Of a DNA stretch of 62,221 bases, positions 1 through 13,100 are shown in pieces. The notes beneath the pieces were generated by a model. It saw nothing but the letters and a program-made list of their open reading frames with translations, was not told the DNA's origin and did no database searches. Source of the stretch: a virus. Every line of letters begins with the position of its first letter. Position 1 is the first letter of the stretch. The position numbers were made by a program, and so were the translations under genes. Location of the stretch: positions 91 through 62,311 of the IMG/VR virus record IMGVR_UViG_3300001419_000005; one strand, given 5' to 3'.

Positions 1-3
1 TTT

Positions 4-27
4 GGGGGCAGCCCTGCGGCCGCCCCC
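4..27 (-). terminator. Hairpin after the last gene
   Basis: On the minus strand a 10-bp stem (one G-U pair) closes a GCAG loop, just downstream of the stop codon of the 40-306 gene. No U-tract is visible because the contig ends three bases later with AAA. It may be a transcription terminator or an RNA 3' end; the stem is seen, its function is inferred. Confidence 0.45.
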
Positions 28-39
28 TCCGTGGTCCCC

Positions 40-306
40 TCAGGCGCGCACCTGTTCGGTGCCGCCCTTGGGGTAGAACGTGACCTCGAAGCGCCGGCCG
101 ATCTTCGCTGCGTGCTGCCGCGCGAAGGTTTCGGCTTCCTCTCGGGTCATGTTCTCTCGGGCCATCCAGTTGACGGCTCCGGTTTCGAGGTTCCGGATGC
201 CGAACATGACGGTCGCCTCGAGGACCTCTTCCGCCGGTGCCGCCTTCATGGCAGCGAGTTCGGCTTCGAGTTCGTTGACGCGGTCCTGCAGTTCTGCCTT
301 AAGCAT
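40..306 (-). CDS. Small hypothetical protein with N-terminal coiled coil
   Basis: An 88-residue protein that I do not recognise. Residues 1-25 are rich in Leu, Glu and Ala in a heptad-like pattern and probably form a short coiled coil. The rest is mixed alpha/beta and ends in a basic stretch. The ATG at 306 is preceded by AAGGAA at good spacing, which supports this start. It is the last gene in the direction of transcription, about 870 bases beyond the giant virion gene, and probably depends on the promoter-like element at 972-993. A hairpin follows directly after the stop. It could be a small virion or host-takeover protein; nothing in the sequence decides. Confidence 0.7.
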   Translation of the reverse strand: MLKAELQDRVNELEAELAAMKAAPAEEVLEATVMFGIRNLETGAVNWMARENMTREEAETFARQHAAKIGRRFEVTFYPKGGTEQVRA

Positions 307-354
307 GGTGTTCCTTTCGGTTGAAGTGTTGAAGCGGAGGGTTCCTGCCCCCCA

Positions 355-472
355 GCCGCCAATGCAGTTAGCCGAGCTTGCGAGGCTTGCCGCCTTGCCG
401 CCTTGGCTATCGAGTGCAGCTCTGCTATCGTGCAGCTGCTGCCGCCAATGCAGCCCGCCGAGCTTGCGAGGC
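355..472. repeat. Two copies of a 32-bp direct repeat
   Basis: Positions 355-386 and 441-472 match at 29 of 32 bases. They share GCCGCCAATGCAG, then differ by three bases, then share GCCGAGCTTGCGAGGC. The copies are 86 bp apart, in the non-coding stretch upstream of the last gene. Function unknown. Confidence 0.7.
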
Positions 473-604
473 CGGTGGCTGAGTGGGCTGCCTCGGCCAT
501 CGACTCATTGAGCGAAAGAAGCAGGTAACCACACGTCTACACCTTAGCCACCAGCAGTACATTAGACGAGAGGCAGCCCGCGAAGGCAGCGATGCAGCGG
601 CGAT

Positions 605-697
605 GTTGGTGGCAAAGGGGCGAAGCCCCGCTTGGGTGTGTGCGACCGACGAGTCCGCGAGGAGGGAGCTGTGTTGGTGGCCGAGAGGCGAAGCCTC
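605..697. repeat. Two 25-nt hairpin units with a compensatory change
   Basis: 605-629 and 673-697 are the same unit with four differences. Each ends in a 5-bp stem with a three-base loop (stems 617-629 and 685-697). Two of the four differences fall on opposite sides of the stem and change a G-C pair into an A-T pair, so pairing is kept. This suggests the fold matters. On the minus strand the first hairpin is followed by TTT. Confidence 0.55.
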
Positions 698-896
698 GAG
701 GTTCTTGAAGAGGGGGGTTATGGGGGGAAACTAAAAAGATTAAAAGAGAAGATAGCCGCCTGTGTATTCCCAGGGGGTAAGTCGATTTCCCCGATCCCGA
801 GTCGAAGGCGCAGCAGCTCCACTGATGTAGCAACTACCACTGGTAAGCCACTGATAGACTGCTATGAGCTCTGGGTTGGTAGCTAAGGGGATACTG

Positions 897-1073
897 AGAC
901 GGAAGCTAAGCAGTCTAGGTAGCTCCTTAGACACCAACTATATTATGTATTACTAATATACTTCTTAGTATATACTACTAAGCCATACAACCTTTACGGC
1001 ATCAAAAACCCACTCTACACTCTTCCCATCCAGCGCCTGCCAACGTGGCAGTGACACGCAGACGGAAGCTAAG
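897..1073. repeat. 14-bp direct repeat flanking the promoter-like element
   Basis: AGACGGAAGCTAAG occurs exactly at 897-910 and at 1060-1073, on either side of the 972-993 element, with partial similarity continuing beyond (TCTAGG versus CTTAGG). It could be a protein binding site or an origin repeat; only the repetition itself is seen. Confidence 0.55.
972..993 (-). promoter_or_regulatory. Phage RNA polymerase promoter-like element, copy 1
   Basis: A 22-bp sequence with minus-strand core GGTTGTATGGCTTAGTAG, identical to copies at 47654-47675 and 61576-61597. All copies lie between genes and in the same orientation relative to transcription. The match to copy 2 extends upstream: GGTTTTTGA recurs at the same distance (1002-1010 here). 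On the minus strand CTTAGTA at the 3' side of the element forms an inverted repeat with a TACTAAG just beyond. Length, placement and the presence of a T7-type RNA polymerase make a phage promoter the best explanation. The exact start site is not known. Confidence 0.65.
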
Positions 1074-1110
1074 AGGCTTAGGGTGTTATCGTATAAATAT
1101 TATAATAAGT

Positions 1111-1161
1111 CCCCCTAAGTCGGGGCGGCCCAGCCGGCATTGCTGCCAACCAGACCGCCCC
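1111..1161 (-). terminator. Structured 3' end of the giant virion gene
   Basis: In minus-strand RNA, GGGGCGG (1155-1161) pairs with CCGCCCC (1122-1128) around an inner GGCA/TGCC hairpin. A second CCCC/GGGG hairpin (1112-1125) competes with it, and AT-rich sequence follows. It lies 14 bases after the stop of the giant gene. The structure is visible; termination or processing there is inferred. Confidence 0.45.
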
Positions 1162-1174
1162 CACAAGGAGAGTA

Positions 1175-4100
1175 TCACTTTCCTAACTTGTCCGCCAGGG
1201 AGCCACCTGCGGATCCCGGTCCCATCGCGTTCCCCTTAGGAGTCGCAATGGTACCTGAGAGGCCGGAGGATCCTCCCTGAGGCGTTCCAGCCCCGCTTAC
1301 TCCCGGAGATGAGTCTCCAGTCGTCTGCGGAGTTTTGGGCGATTCAAAGCCCGCTACGTAGTCAGCCTTCAATTTGGCATAGTCCCTAGCTCGGCCCTTG
1401 AGACGAGTCTGCTTAGGAGCCGGCCCCCGGTATTCGGGGACTGCATTGAAGTTCCCCAGGATCTGGAGATTCTTCGGACGATGCGATTGAGGCGTACCAC
1501 TGGCGTCCTTGAAGTCACCAGTCGCTCCTCGGAGCCCCGCCACCAGAAGGGGACGGAATTCCGCGGGACCGTACTTGTACAAGAACTCCTTAGCCTGACT
1601 CGCAGCCTCAGCGGGGTTGCCCTCAAGGAGAGCGCTGCCGCCCTGCTTCACCAGATCGGTGAACGCAGTGATGCTCTGGATCATCATAGACGGTCCAGGC
1701 ATGCCGGGGGTGTTCATACCGAAGGAGCGCTCCTGGGCCTTAGAGCCAAAGACCGCGCCTCCGCTGAGCTTCCCGACAGAGGAAGTCAGACTATTCATAA
1801 TCATATCAGTTAGGAACGACCCGGCCCCAAAGACAGGCATACGAGCAAGAGCGGTGGTCATCTGCCCAGGGGCATCAGTCCGCCAGTCCTCCGCGATCGC
1901 CTCCGGGGAGTCGCCGTTCTTCATCCTGTTCAGCGAGTACCACATGACCTCACCGAAGTAGAGAGGCATGAGCATAGCCGCGGTGGCACCGAGGCCGGTA
2001 GCCGCCAGGCCAGCCATGACTTCTCGCATGAACAGAATAGAATATTGTGATAGCTGCTGCCACATACGGACAACGGGGCTCGTGTTCAAGTTGGTCGTAC
2101 CAACTCGGGGCTCCATGTTCGTCTTGGCAACTTGGTTGAAGAGAAGCTGCTGGAGGCCAGTAGCCGCCTTGCCGGACTTGAGAGACTCCTTGCCTCTTCC
2201 GAGGCCAGGCTCCCAAGCGACAGCATCAAACATCTCTTCATACTTCAGGAACGTGTTATCAGGCATATAGTCTTCAGCCAGCTCAGACACCCGCCGAGCC
2301 ATCTCCGGAGAGAGTAGACCCAGGCCGTGCATCTGAGTAGCCACGTCAGCCTTCACACCGTTCTCCTTCGCAAGGCGTCGAATCAGCTTGGCGTCAATAG
2401 TGCCCTCAGGGTTGGAGGCAATCCAATCGTTGAGAGCGTCAGCCAGCTTCATGGCCTTAGAGTTTCCGTCGGCGTCCGTGACCAGCATCTTCCGGAGAAG
2501 CTGCTGAGCAGGGATCATGGCCGCCTCACGCTGAGCGAGCTGCACTCGTTCAAACGCGAAGGAGCCCAAACGACGGATCTTCTTGTTAGCCTTGTCGTGG
2601 AAGCTTTCCTTGAGCGAGGGGTCCAGGGCCATTGCAGCCGAGGCCTCGTCGCCCATGTTCCAGATGTGACCGAAGCCAAGCTTCGTCATATGGTAGGGCA
2701 TGGTGATACCGATGGCGTGCATCGAATCCCGCATGGCCCCCATGTCACCGGCGTACTTTGGAAGAGTCATCTTCGTTCCGTCGGTGAACATCTTAGCTGC
2801 ACGATTGACCAAGCCAGCCGTGCCTTCCACAATGAGGGACGCAGTCGTCCAGTTAGGCGTGGTCGCAAGACCGACCGCCGTCTGAATCGTAGGAGCAACA
2901 GCTTCGAGGAAGTCATTGCCCGACTCATCCTTATACGAAGGGTTACGGCCCTGGGCAAGCCTGTACTGAGACTCGAGGTTCTCAATCTCCTTGATCGCAG
3001 CGCGCTGCTGAGAATCGGAGAGCTTGACCATGGTACCGTCCTGCGAGACACGCGCCCGATGGACGCGAGCCTTAAGAGCATTCAGGAGATCGCCATAACC
3101 GAAGCCGGTAATGCCGTAGTACTCCTGATTAAAGAACTTGTCCGTGACTCCATGATCGAAGGCCATAAAGGTCTTCAATACATTAATAGGAGTACGGTTC
3201 AGACCCCGACCAGCAACACCGTCGTTCAAGATACGTCGGAAGTCACCGCCGCTCATGAAGCGGTTGTTAGCGAAGGAGTAACCACCGTGACGACTGCGAT
3301 ACAACATCTTCATTGCTTCGTAGTCGGCCGGCGAGGATACTTCCCTACCCGAGGCAAGTACCGCACGGAACTTAGCTCGGTCCTCCGGATCGGGGAAGTC
3401 CCGATCAAGGTGGCGCATATAGAAGGGGACATTCTTACTGTCCGTGAACACAGCGGGGTCAACGCGCCCCTGCATGGCCTGCTTGTAGACATCCCGCAAC
3501 TGAGTGGGCATATCCTTAGCGTGCCACTGACCGGCCTCCATTTTCTCTTGGAGAACCTGAGACGCCAGCCAGAACTCGTCAGAACGATCACCGCCATCAA
3601 AGCCGATGTCGTACTTGCTTTCATCAATGTTCAGCTTGCCTTCGTCAATAATAATATCAACGAGATCCGAACCATAGACGGAGTCCAGGGTATCGACATG
3701 GCGAGCCCGATCGGTGGGAGACATTGCTGACTTCCACGGAGCGAAGATGCCATAGTCGTGCATGAATTGTGCATTCACGAACCCCTGTCGTTCCTCGGGA
3801 ACGGAGGGATCATATTCAAGTCGTCGAATCTGCTCTTGGCGGATGCCGTCACCAACCTTGATGGACATCTCGCGCATAGCAGAATCTTCCTTGATGATCT
3901 GGCTAAGCTGAATAGGCAGCTGGCGATTCCCGTCACCGACGAGACTATCGACCACCCACTTATCCATCTCACCAGTTTGATGCGCGTTCTTATACGCACG
4001 GTCGTACAGCTTAGCGAATTCACGCGAAGCAGTCTCGACCAGGTTGGCGGCATGCGGGTTCACACGCCCCAACTCATCCAGAGCCTCGGTATTATCCGGA

Positions 4101-7100
4101 TGGCCGATGAAGGTTTCTTCAAACGCATCATCAACCATACGAACGAACTCAGGGTCCTGGATCTTCTGAGCCATCTCAAAGAGTTCAATGGACGCCGACA
4201 TCGGCTTGCCATACAGCGCTCGCTGAAGCGTCTGGATCTCCTGCTGCGACATGCCCATACTAAAAGCCTGAGCAGCGGAACGCTCCTCGAAGCCAAGAGT
4301 ATTGTTGAGCATCTGAGCCGCCCAGTTGATCTCATCCGTCATCGAACGCCACGCCGAAGAGGTGCCCTGCAAAGCAATGCCCTCACCGACAAACATAGCC
4401 GCACGTCGGAACTTAGAGTCACCCACGGTCTCGCGACGACCAGCGATCTTCCCGTCAATCATATGATCAACGATAAGCTTCTTCTCGTCCTCAGTGAAAC
4501 CGTCTAGGCGAACTCGACCGAACTCTTCGTGAGTAGCCGGGTCACCATCTGCAATCTTACGGGCAATCTTTGCACGCTCTTCGATCGTGAGACCGGAGTC
4601 GCGCATAGCATACCTCGTCTTCTTGCGGGTGCCCTCACCAAGCAGCGTCCTTTGGACACCAGCGATGGATCGCTCAGAAGGAGTCGCGTGCCCAAGCTCC
4701 GCCAAGCGGTTCTTGAGAGACTCAATCTTATTGCGGATCATCGGTAGATCTTCTTCAGACGCTGTTCGTGATTCGTCCATCGCCTCAGTCAACGCCTTGC
4801 GAAGGGCGTCCTCTGTGTTGATGTTCGAAGAGTGATTAAACCACATTTCGTTAAATGCCTTACGACCCGACCACAGCACAGGCTCCGCAGTGTTAGCAAT
4901 GCGGCCCAGGCGCTCAAGGACCGTAGCGGGCTTAAGCCTGTCGGCTCTAATGCCCTTAGCCTCGATCTTAGGGGTCTCGTAGATCTTTGCGATCTTACGA
5001 ATACGATCACCGTAACCGGCGCGATACAAAGCAGTAAACTCTTCACCGAAGTTCTTAGTCACCTCAGTATCGATCGTACGTGAAAGCAAATACCAGGACA
5101 TCATCTGAGCTGCGAACTCCTGCGACGCAACACCCTGACGGTGAGAGTCACCGCTCTTGAGGTCGTCGTAGAACTTCTTAAACAACTCATTGCCCTTCTT
5201 GTCTCCATGGATAGCAACAAACGCGTCATTGAAAGTCTTCAAGTCCTCGGGCGTACCCTGAAGGATACGGCGATGGAACTGAGACCTCATCGACGTGAGG
5301 GCATGGGACGACGGTCCGCCGCCCTTGGCTCCCTTACCAAGTGCCATCCCACGGTGGACGATAGCGTGTCCAATTTCATGAACAACAATATCAAACACCT
5401 CCATGGCCTCCATGCCTCTCATATCCTTAAGGATAGAGACGCGATGAAGCATCTGCTGCGAGCTGTCAATCATAGACCGCATCTTAGCAGTACCAGCTTC
5501 GCCGGTGAACTGGAACTTGATCCCAGGGAGGAGATCCCCCAGGAGGTCCATGTTCATAGCCATCATCAAACCGAATTCGCGAGCAGCGTCTTCATCCTTA
5601 AAGACACCCGCCTTCTTAAACTCATCAATCAGAGTGTTCAAAGCCGGGTAACGCTTTTCACGAATTACCTTATCAAACTCATTAGCAAGAGTTCGGCCAT
5701 TGCTAAAGATAGGCCCAGAGTTATCCGGGACACCCTCAGCAATTAGCTTACCCTCCTGCTCAGTTTCCATATCATCGAGAACTCGACCAGCCGACGCATC
5801 GGTAATCAGATCGCGCTCAGGCATGTTAGCCATAACGGCTTCCAGCTTAGCTCGGTTAACACCTCGCGTGTTATAGTCCAGCTCGTCTCCCATGATAGCA
5901 GCAATGTCCTCTCGGAACGTGCCTTCTACTTCAGAGTTGAGACGAGATTCGATAATATTAAAGTTATCATAAAACTTCTTGCCCATGCCTTCCGTAAAGT
6001 CCGATCGACGCAGGAAAGACACGGGAGGAACAGAGCCCTTTATTCCCTCGGCCATGTTTCTCTTGGCTCGGGAAGAATACTTAGCAATAGAGGCCATCTT
6101 CATCTCGTCCTTACCAGAGAGATGATATGCCCACGCCGCGTGAGCAGCGTCTGCGTTCCAGCGAACCTCTCCGTCCTCATCTGCGGATTTCAGGTGAGAC
6201 ATGTCGAAGACGCCGGAGTTCTCGTAAATACCCAAGATTTGACTACCCCGGATATAAGCAAGGGCATCAAGCCCAGACGAACCGGAGATAGAATCATCAA
6301 AAGACATCCACCGGTTAGCGCCGTCCGTGACTTCGCCAATTCCCTTACGGGCGGCGTCGATACGATCCTGGCTAACCTTACCTTCGCGGTCAGGGTGGAG
6401 ATGTGAGAAGGCTCTAGACCTATACTCACGAGCGCCCATCTGATCCACGAGGTTGAGCTTCTCCATCTTCATTTCAAGCATCGACGCAAACCACAGACGA
6501 CGAATCATCGGCTGAGACTTGGGGTCAATACCAGAAGCACGGAGCTGGCCCATAGTACGCCAGAGAAGAGTCTTCATTGGAACGCGGCTCAGAGTAAGAT
6601 CGCGGCCAAGGGAATCGATGTAAGCCGCAGGCCTACGCTTTCCGTCCTCAACCTGGAGAACCTTAAGGTCCCCCTCAGTAATCATATCTTGCAGCAATTC
6701 CTGAGTAAGTTCTTCTGGCTTCGAGATACCAAAGAGCTTACGGGCCAGGCCCATAGCTTCGGGATCCTTCATCAGGGTTTCACGAACAGACCCAAGACCC
6801 ATCAACGTAGTAATGTTAGCAGGCATAAAGGACTCATCGACAAACCCTTCCTGCCACTCCTTCAGCCTGGCTTCGTAGTACGATCCGTCCGCATCGTCCT
6901 CAAGACGCCTAGCGGCGTACTCGTTAAACTTAAACGCAGCTTCTTCAGCGTCCACCCCGAACTTGGTCATAATAAACCAATGCCCGAAACGGACAGACTC
7001 TTCAGCCGCGCCCATGCCAATACCAAAGTCATTGGAGAAAACAGACTTCGCCATAATGCCGGTGATCAACGCGCCGGACGTAATGTTACTACCCTCAAGA

Positions 7101-10100
7101 ACAATACCTTCTCGAGGAGCAGGCCCGAGCAGCGCATCAGCGTGCATCCAGTTCCCAGTGGGGTCGTTCACGTACAGCTCTCTAAGAGCCTGCAAGAACG
7201 AACCAGCGGGATAGGCGGTTCCAGTATCAGGAATAATCTGCACGTCTCGCGTGCCAGCTTCCTTCTTAGCAGCAATCTCAGTCTCGCCCATGAGCTCTTC
7301 CAGATAAGACTGGATGTCTCGTTGGACGGTATCCATAAAGCCCTTCTGGCCTTCTATAGTCTTAAGGTCAAAGCCTTCACCGTTTTCGGTGGACTTCAAC
7401 TTAGACGTACCTGAGGTCATGCCTTGCTTCACGGCTCTCTCTACGTGCATCAATCGGAAGACTCGCCCAAAGGAGTCCATGTCCGTGATCGGGATGCCAA
7501 TAGAGTTGCTGTAATCATTGACTTCGCGCCACGTCCAGTTGCGAAGCCATTCCTTATCATTCTCGATTCTCATACCGTCGTTACCGCGAGGGGCAACGGG
7601 CTGAGGATTCTCGATCATGAATGTACTCAATTTATTTGCGATCTTCAGGGGAGACGGCACAGCCATCTCGCCAAGAGTAATCGCAGGGCCAGATACTTCG
7701 CCCTTCATGGCGGCCTTAATCTTATCGCGCATCACGATATCAGACGTGCGGCGAAGACGGAAGGCCTGGAGCTGAGGAATGCCGGCATCAGTCATGATAC
7801 CTTCATCGCCCTGCCCAAACAGAGTCTGAGTCCGAGTAGAGGGGACTTGACTACGGATATCATCCCAGAGGATGTCCGAAAGCTCCTCAGGCATCTCACC
7901 GTTCTGTTGTCGGTAATCAGCTCGCCATTCCTGGCGGATCTCTTCCATCTTCTCTCGGATACCCGTAGCTCGGCTCTCATTAGCAGCCCAGTCACGGTAG
8001 AAGCCTTCAACAGTCGGCTCCACGTAATCCTTGATCGGAGGGTTCTGAACCCCCAGGAAGTCGATCATCATATCCTGAACAACAAGCTGAGCAGCCACCA
8101 GATTGCGGTCCTCGGCAGACATCTCATTCCAGCCCCTTGCATGCTCAGCATCGAGCTCCCAGATAGGAGCTGCGTGCTCGTCAGACACGGCTCGGTACAC
8201 CGGCCGGATAGACCGGTCGGAGTCGTTAGGATTAACCCAACCCTTGCCTCCCTGCCCTGCCCCGGTCCAACCACGTCCAGCGGACGAGTGAATCGAAGAG
8301 TGCAGACGTAGTCCGGCTTCGTGAGCAAGCTTCATCTTTGGATCTAGATCGTCAGCAGTAAGACCAACACTCTTAAGAGCACTGTCGGCCTCTGCGTTTC
8401 GCATCCTATATCCAACACTATTCATTGCACGGATGGTGAGCTCATCTCGCCGCGTCAGCCAGTTCTCGAGGAAATCTCGGAGGGCCAGCTCAGGCGTATC
8501 AGACTCTGCCATAACTTCGCGCATCTTAACTGCAATATTTTCTTCAGCCACCTTGATCTGGTCCACAGTAGCCGCACCACTCTTAATGAGCATGAGGTTC
8601 TTCATGTGCCAGCGCCCAACAGTAGCGAGGAATTCATCGCCATAATCGTTGGACCAACCACGACGCTTCGCAACGGCGACAGCTTTTTCCTTTACCTGCC
8701 GCTGGAAGTTCTCGTAGTTCTCTCGGTTAGCCTTTTCGTTTCGCTCTTCCCGAGCTGCTTTATCCTGAGGGGATTCGTCGCCCTCCGGCGCAGGCTCCCT
8801 CTCCCATGCCGTATCTTCCATACTGCGCTGAGCGTAGAGATCATCATACGTAATGTTACGCATTTCGACTTCGCCCCTCTGAACCACAGTAGAGTCGCTA
8901 CCGGCGTCACGCCCTCTGTGCTCAATCTGAAGATCAAGATCAGGGTTAAACGCATCCGCGTGGAGGGAGTTAAGGTTACGAATAGAATCACGGAAAGTCT
9001 TGGCGTCGGGCGTCTTAAGAATCTTGCCCATCATACCGCCTTCGCCCTTCCACTTCTTACCGGCCTTATCTGCAAAGGCCCAACCAAGGACGCTCGCAGT
9101 CTGGTAGAGAATAGAGTTAGGCTGTCGGTTACCCGACTTCGCGTCAGCTTCGAGCTTCTTCGCCAGATCGGGGAAAGCTTCCTCGACCATGCCTCGGAAT
9201 TCAGCAGCTGCTGGAGTGTCAATACTAAAAGCTTCCTCAAGGAAGTCAGCAATGGCTCCAGACATAGCATCGCCACCGGCGCCGTAAGATCGGGTCATAA
9301 CAGGACGCTTCATGAGCTTGTCCCGAAGGAACTTCTTCATGCGGCCCTGAGCAGCAGTACCTGGATCATCAGCCTTAGCCTCTTCTCCAATTTCCTGCTT
9401 ACTACCAAACTTACCAATAGAATCAAACAAGTGATTCCACATATCTGCGCCGTCAGCAAATACTTCCTCATTTCCAAAGCGTCCGCTACCAAAAGCGGTC
9501 TCGCTAAAGCCCGTACCCTCAGACCCTTCTATTCTACCCTGGAGCCGGCCTTGGCTCTTAGCAAAGCGAGGCTCAGCCGGGATATCGATCATCCCATCCC
9601 AGACAGTGGAGTAGAAGTCGGCAGCTACAACTGCCAGGCCCTCTTCGTCAAGCTTAGCGCTGACGTTCTGAGCCAGAGCTTCGGCCTTGAGCATCTCCAT
9701 TCGAATGTCCCCGTTGAGGAAACCATCCTTAGGATCCCAGCCCATAGCCGTCTTAACTTCGTCGATACCACGAGCAATGTCGTAGTCCGAATCAATAATA
9801 TTTTTAACATTAGCATCAGACTTACCGTAAGCCGCCTGCTGACGAGCAGCAAAGACAGCGGCGTTGAACAAGCCCTTAGCCAGAGACACAGCCTGTGAAG
9901 CCGCGTCCCACGAGTTGAGGATCTCATCGAACTGCTTAGTAGAAAGCGTACCGCCTTCAAACTTAGCCTTTCGGATTTCTTCATCAACCTTGCGAACAGC
10001 GGTATCCAGCTCAATCAGGGTCAGCATCTCTGCTGCCTCACGGAGCTCTGCTTCGCCCTTGCTGCCGCCCTTCTCGGCCAGCGCCAAAAGCTTTCGCTTC

Positions 10101-13100
10101 TCGCCGACCTTCAGGCTCTTCTTAATGCCGGCAGCATCAGCTGCCTTCTTCAGGGCTTCGCCCTTAAGGTTGGCAATGTGCTCAGGGATTTCAATCTCTT
10201 CCCCTTCGGCTGCCTTACCCCGAAGATCATTAGCAACAATAGCATCCCGCATGTCCTTCAAACTCTCAAGACCAATGGCACGAGCAAAAGCGTCCATGCC
10301 GTCAAACTGCCGGAAGATCATACCGGAGCGGATGTTAAGCCAGTCGGTAATACCGCCGGGCACCGTAGCCAGAGTCTGCCAGCCAGCGCCCAGGCCGTCC
10401 AGCGATCCTGCGCCCTGTGAGTTACGCATAACCATGGGACCAATGGCACCCATGTTATTGAGAGCAACGCCCTCCTGCATAATCAACGTAAGGTCATCGT
10501 GGATCCCCTGATGGAGATGCACTGGCTCCTGAAGCATTCGAGAGTAGTAATCATCCATTTTTTGCTTAATGTCGCCACTCCAATCACGAACAGGAGACCC
10601 GAGAGCCTTTGCGTCACGAGACACCAAGTGCAGCCCACGGTCCTTCTGCTCGAAGGGGTGCTTAGGAACATTAGCCTGGATCTCTTCCGCAGAAGCGTTC
10701 TTAAGGTTAGTGTAGAACTCAATAATATCGTTGAGCTCTTCATGAGAGAATTCCCGAGGGGTCCCGTCCGGGTTGAACAGGATCTGCCTCTCGCCCTCTC
10801 TAAGCATGAACTCTTCAATAAACTTGACCTGCTTCTGAACCTTCAGGTTACCCGTGGGGTTCTGAGTTCGGTCAGCACTGAATCGAACGTGAGCATAGGT
10901 CTCGCCACGAGTGCCGACCTTAGTGTCTGCCTTAATCTCAGCGGCCGTGTCTCCAGTCAGGGACGCACCGTCTCGGTACATCCCGATCAAAGCCAGGCCA
11001 GCCTGATTACCACGAACGAAAGACTGGGAGCCATTAACAAGATCCATGGGGCTATCAAACCCGAGATCCTTAGCAGCCAGCTTTGCAATCATAGGAGCGA
11101 CAGTGCTCTTCCATTCTTCAGTAGGGGAGCTACCTCGCTGAGGCACGGGGATACCATGCCGCTTGAAGATAGCGTTTCTGTTCTCGACGGAGATACCGTG
11201 GTTACCGAAGAGCGCATTTCGAGCGCCCAGATACAGGGCGTCCTCTTCCGTTCTAAGGTAAGCCGCCCAGCCTTCTTCCCCGAGCTCCTGTCGCTTAGCG
11301 GCAGCAGCTTCCTGGGACACAGCTCGGTACGGAGCAAGCATCTCTTGTTCGAGATAATCAATTTCATTAACAGTCTTAATCTTGCTGTTGTACTGCGCCA
11401 GCCGGATACGATCCTCGAGATCGGCTTCGCCATTCTTGACCTTGCCTTCGAGGCGCGCCATCTCGGCACGAGCAGCAGCAGAACGAGCAGTGTTGAAGTC
11501 AGCGTCGACACGAGCAAGGCGTTCTTCCGCAATGCGGCGAACCTCAGCAAGGTCGTACTTATTGGTGCCCACGCCGGAAGTTCCCCGAGCAGGACCAAAG
11601 ACTGCATCACGGAGGTTGACACCTGCGTCTGACTCAGGCCCAAAGAGGGGCCGAGCAATCGCGAGCATCTCTACTTCGCCAATGAACCTATCATGTCCAC
11701 CAGCTCGTAGTTCCTCCATGTGCTTATTAACTTCATTCAACACATTCATAAAGTAGAGACGCTGCCCCTCGCGGTCAACCCCGAGGATCAGCATCTGATC
11801 AATATTCAGCTTACCGGCCGAAAGTTGATCGTCTACCTGCTGGATAAACCTGTGATACCCCACGAGGGCGGTAAGCTCTTCGATGTCCAGTCCCTTTACG
11901 GCGTCAGCGTTCTCTGCGGGATAGCCGAACTTCGAGTGAAGCTCCTGCCGGAGAGTCAGCTTCTTCTGGTTCTTATGCACCTTAGCAACCTCTCCCTCGA
12001 CGTCCTTAATCATGTCCCCAAGCGATCGCTCGGTAGAGATGTTAGCGACATCGAAGGTCTCATGCAGAGTCTTCAGGTTTTCAATAGCCTTATCAAAATA
12101 GGCCGTGCCTTCAAGGAAGGCCTTATTATCACGGAACTGGTAATCGCGGAGACTACCACCTCCGACAAGAAGCTTAAGCTCCTGAGCCGTGCGGTAAGCC
12201 GCAGCGGGCCCAGCAGCCTTATGTTCTTCAATCTGCTTAGCAATAGCCTCATAGCTGCCTCGAGTAAACCGGCTCGCCAAGAAGACGGCGTTCGGATCCT
12301 CAGTAAGGCCCTTGAAGTTATTACCCTGTCCGTGACGACGAGCCGTGCGGATAGCGTTGTGCGCTCCGCCCAGATCAATCATATCGGAATCACCATTATC
12401 GAAAGACCGAGCAAACTCCGGATCAAGTTCCACCAGCGCGTGGCGGAGAACTTCGACCGGCATTTCCTCAAAGCCTTCCTTCTCAAAGCCGTCAACGACG
12501 TCATGTGCTCGGGACTCGACCGCACCGAGCATTCGGTGGGATACGACCTGAGCAGCAATAGCGTCGACTTCGACTTCGTCAACATCTAGTCTCTGTGCAA
12601 TAGCCTTACGGACAGCGGCCTGGGCCTCTTCCGCAGTATGCACCTTCTGAGAAGCTTCGGCCTGGGCCTTCTTAGCCACCTTCTTAACCGGAGGAGGCTC
12701 AGGCACAGTAACCCGCTCGAATTCGACAGGAGCATTCTTGGCTTCTTCAACCTTCTGCGCAGCCTCATCGACCTTCTTTTGAGCGGCTGCCTTAGCCTCA
12801 GCCTCAGCGCCAGCACGCTCACGACGCAGGGCATCGATATCAGCCTCAGCATCCTCGCGAGCATCAGAACCCTTCTTGTAGTCAGGAGTATCCTCAAATC
12901 GTGAGGGGCCCTCAGGCTCTCCCTCAGCGGCTTCAGTCTCAGCCTTAGCCTTCGCTTCAGCCTCAGCCTCGGCTTCTTCGGCTTCGATCCTAGCCTTCTC
13001 AGCCTTAGCTTCCGCGAGAGCCTTTTCCTGCTCTTCGAGTTGCTTCTGCTTGGCGGCTTGGGCCTCTGCTTCGCGCTTTGCGTTTTCCTTCTCAGCGGCC

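Larger units (their letters stand above)
307..1174. other. Non-coding, repeat- and hairpin-rich left-end region
   Basis: About 870 bases without a convincing gene on either strand, against a genome in which genes otherwise overlap or nearly touch. It holds a terminator-like structure (1111-1161), an AT-rich stretch around a promoter-like element (972-993), two copies of a 14-base direct repeat, two related 25-base hairpin units and two copies of a 32-base direct repeat. A 65-codon open frame (740-937, minus) exists but lacks a good ribosome binding site. The region may be a regulatory leader, a replication origin or part of a terminal repeat whose other copy is missing; this is inference. Confidence 0.6.

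Noticed and set aside
246-500. 84-codon minus-strand frame upstream of the last gene
   Set aside because: It spans the direct repeats, has no ribosome binding site and overlaps the better-supported gene.
600-675. GACGAGTCCGCGAGGAGG resembles a hammerhead ribozyme core
   Set aside because: The invariant U of CUGANGA is C here, the GAAA after stem II is missing and no flanking stems were found.
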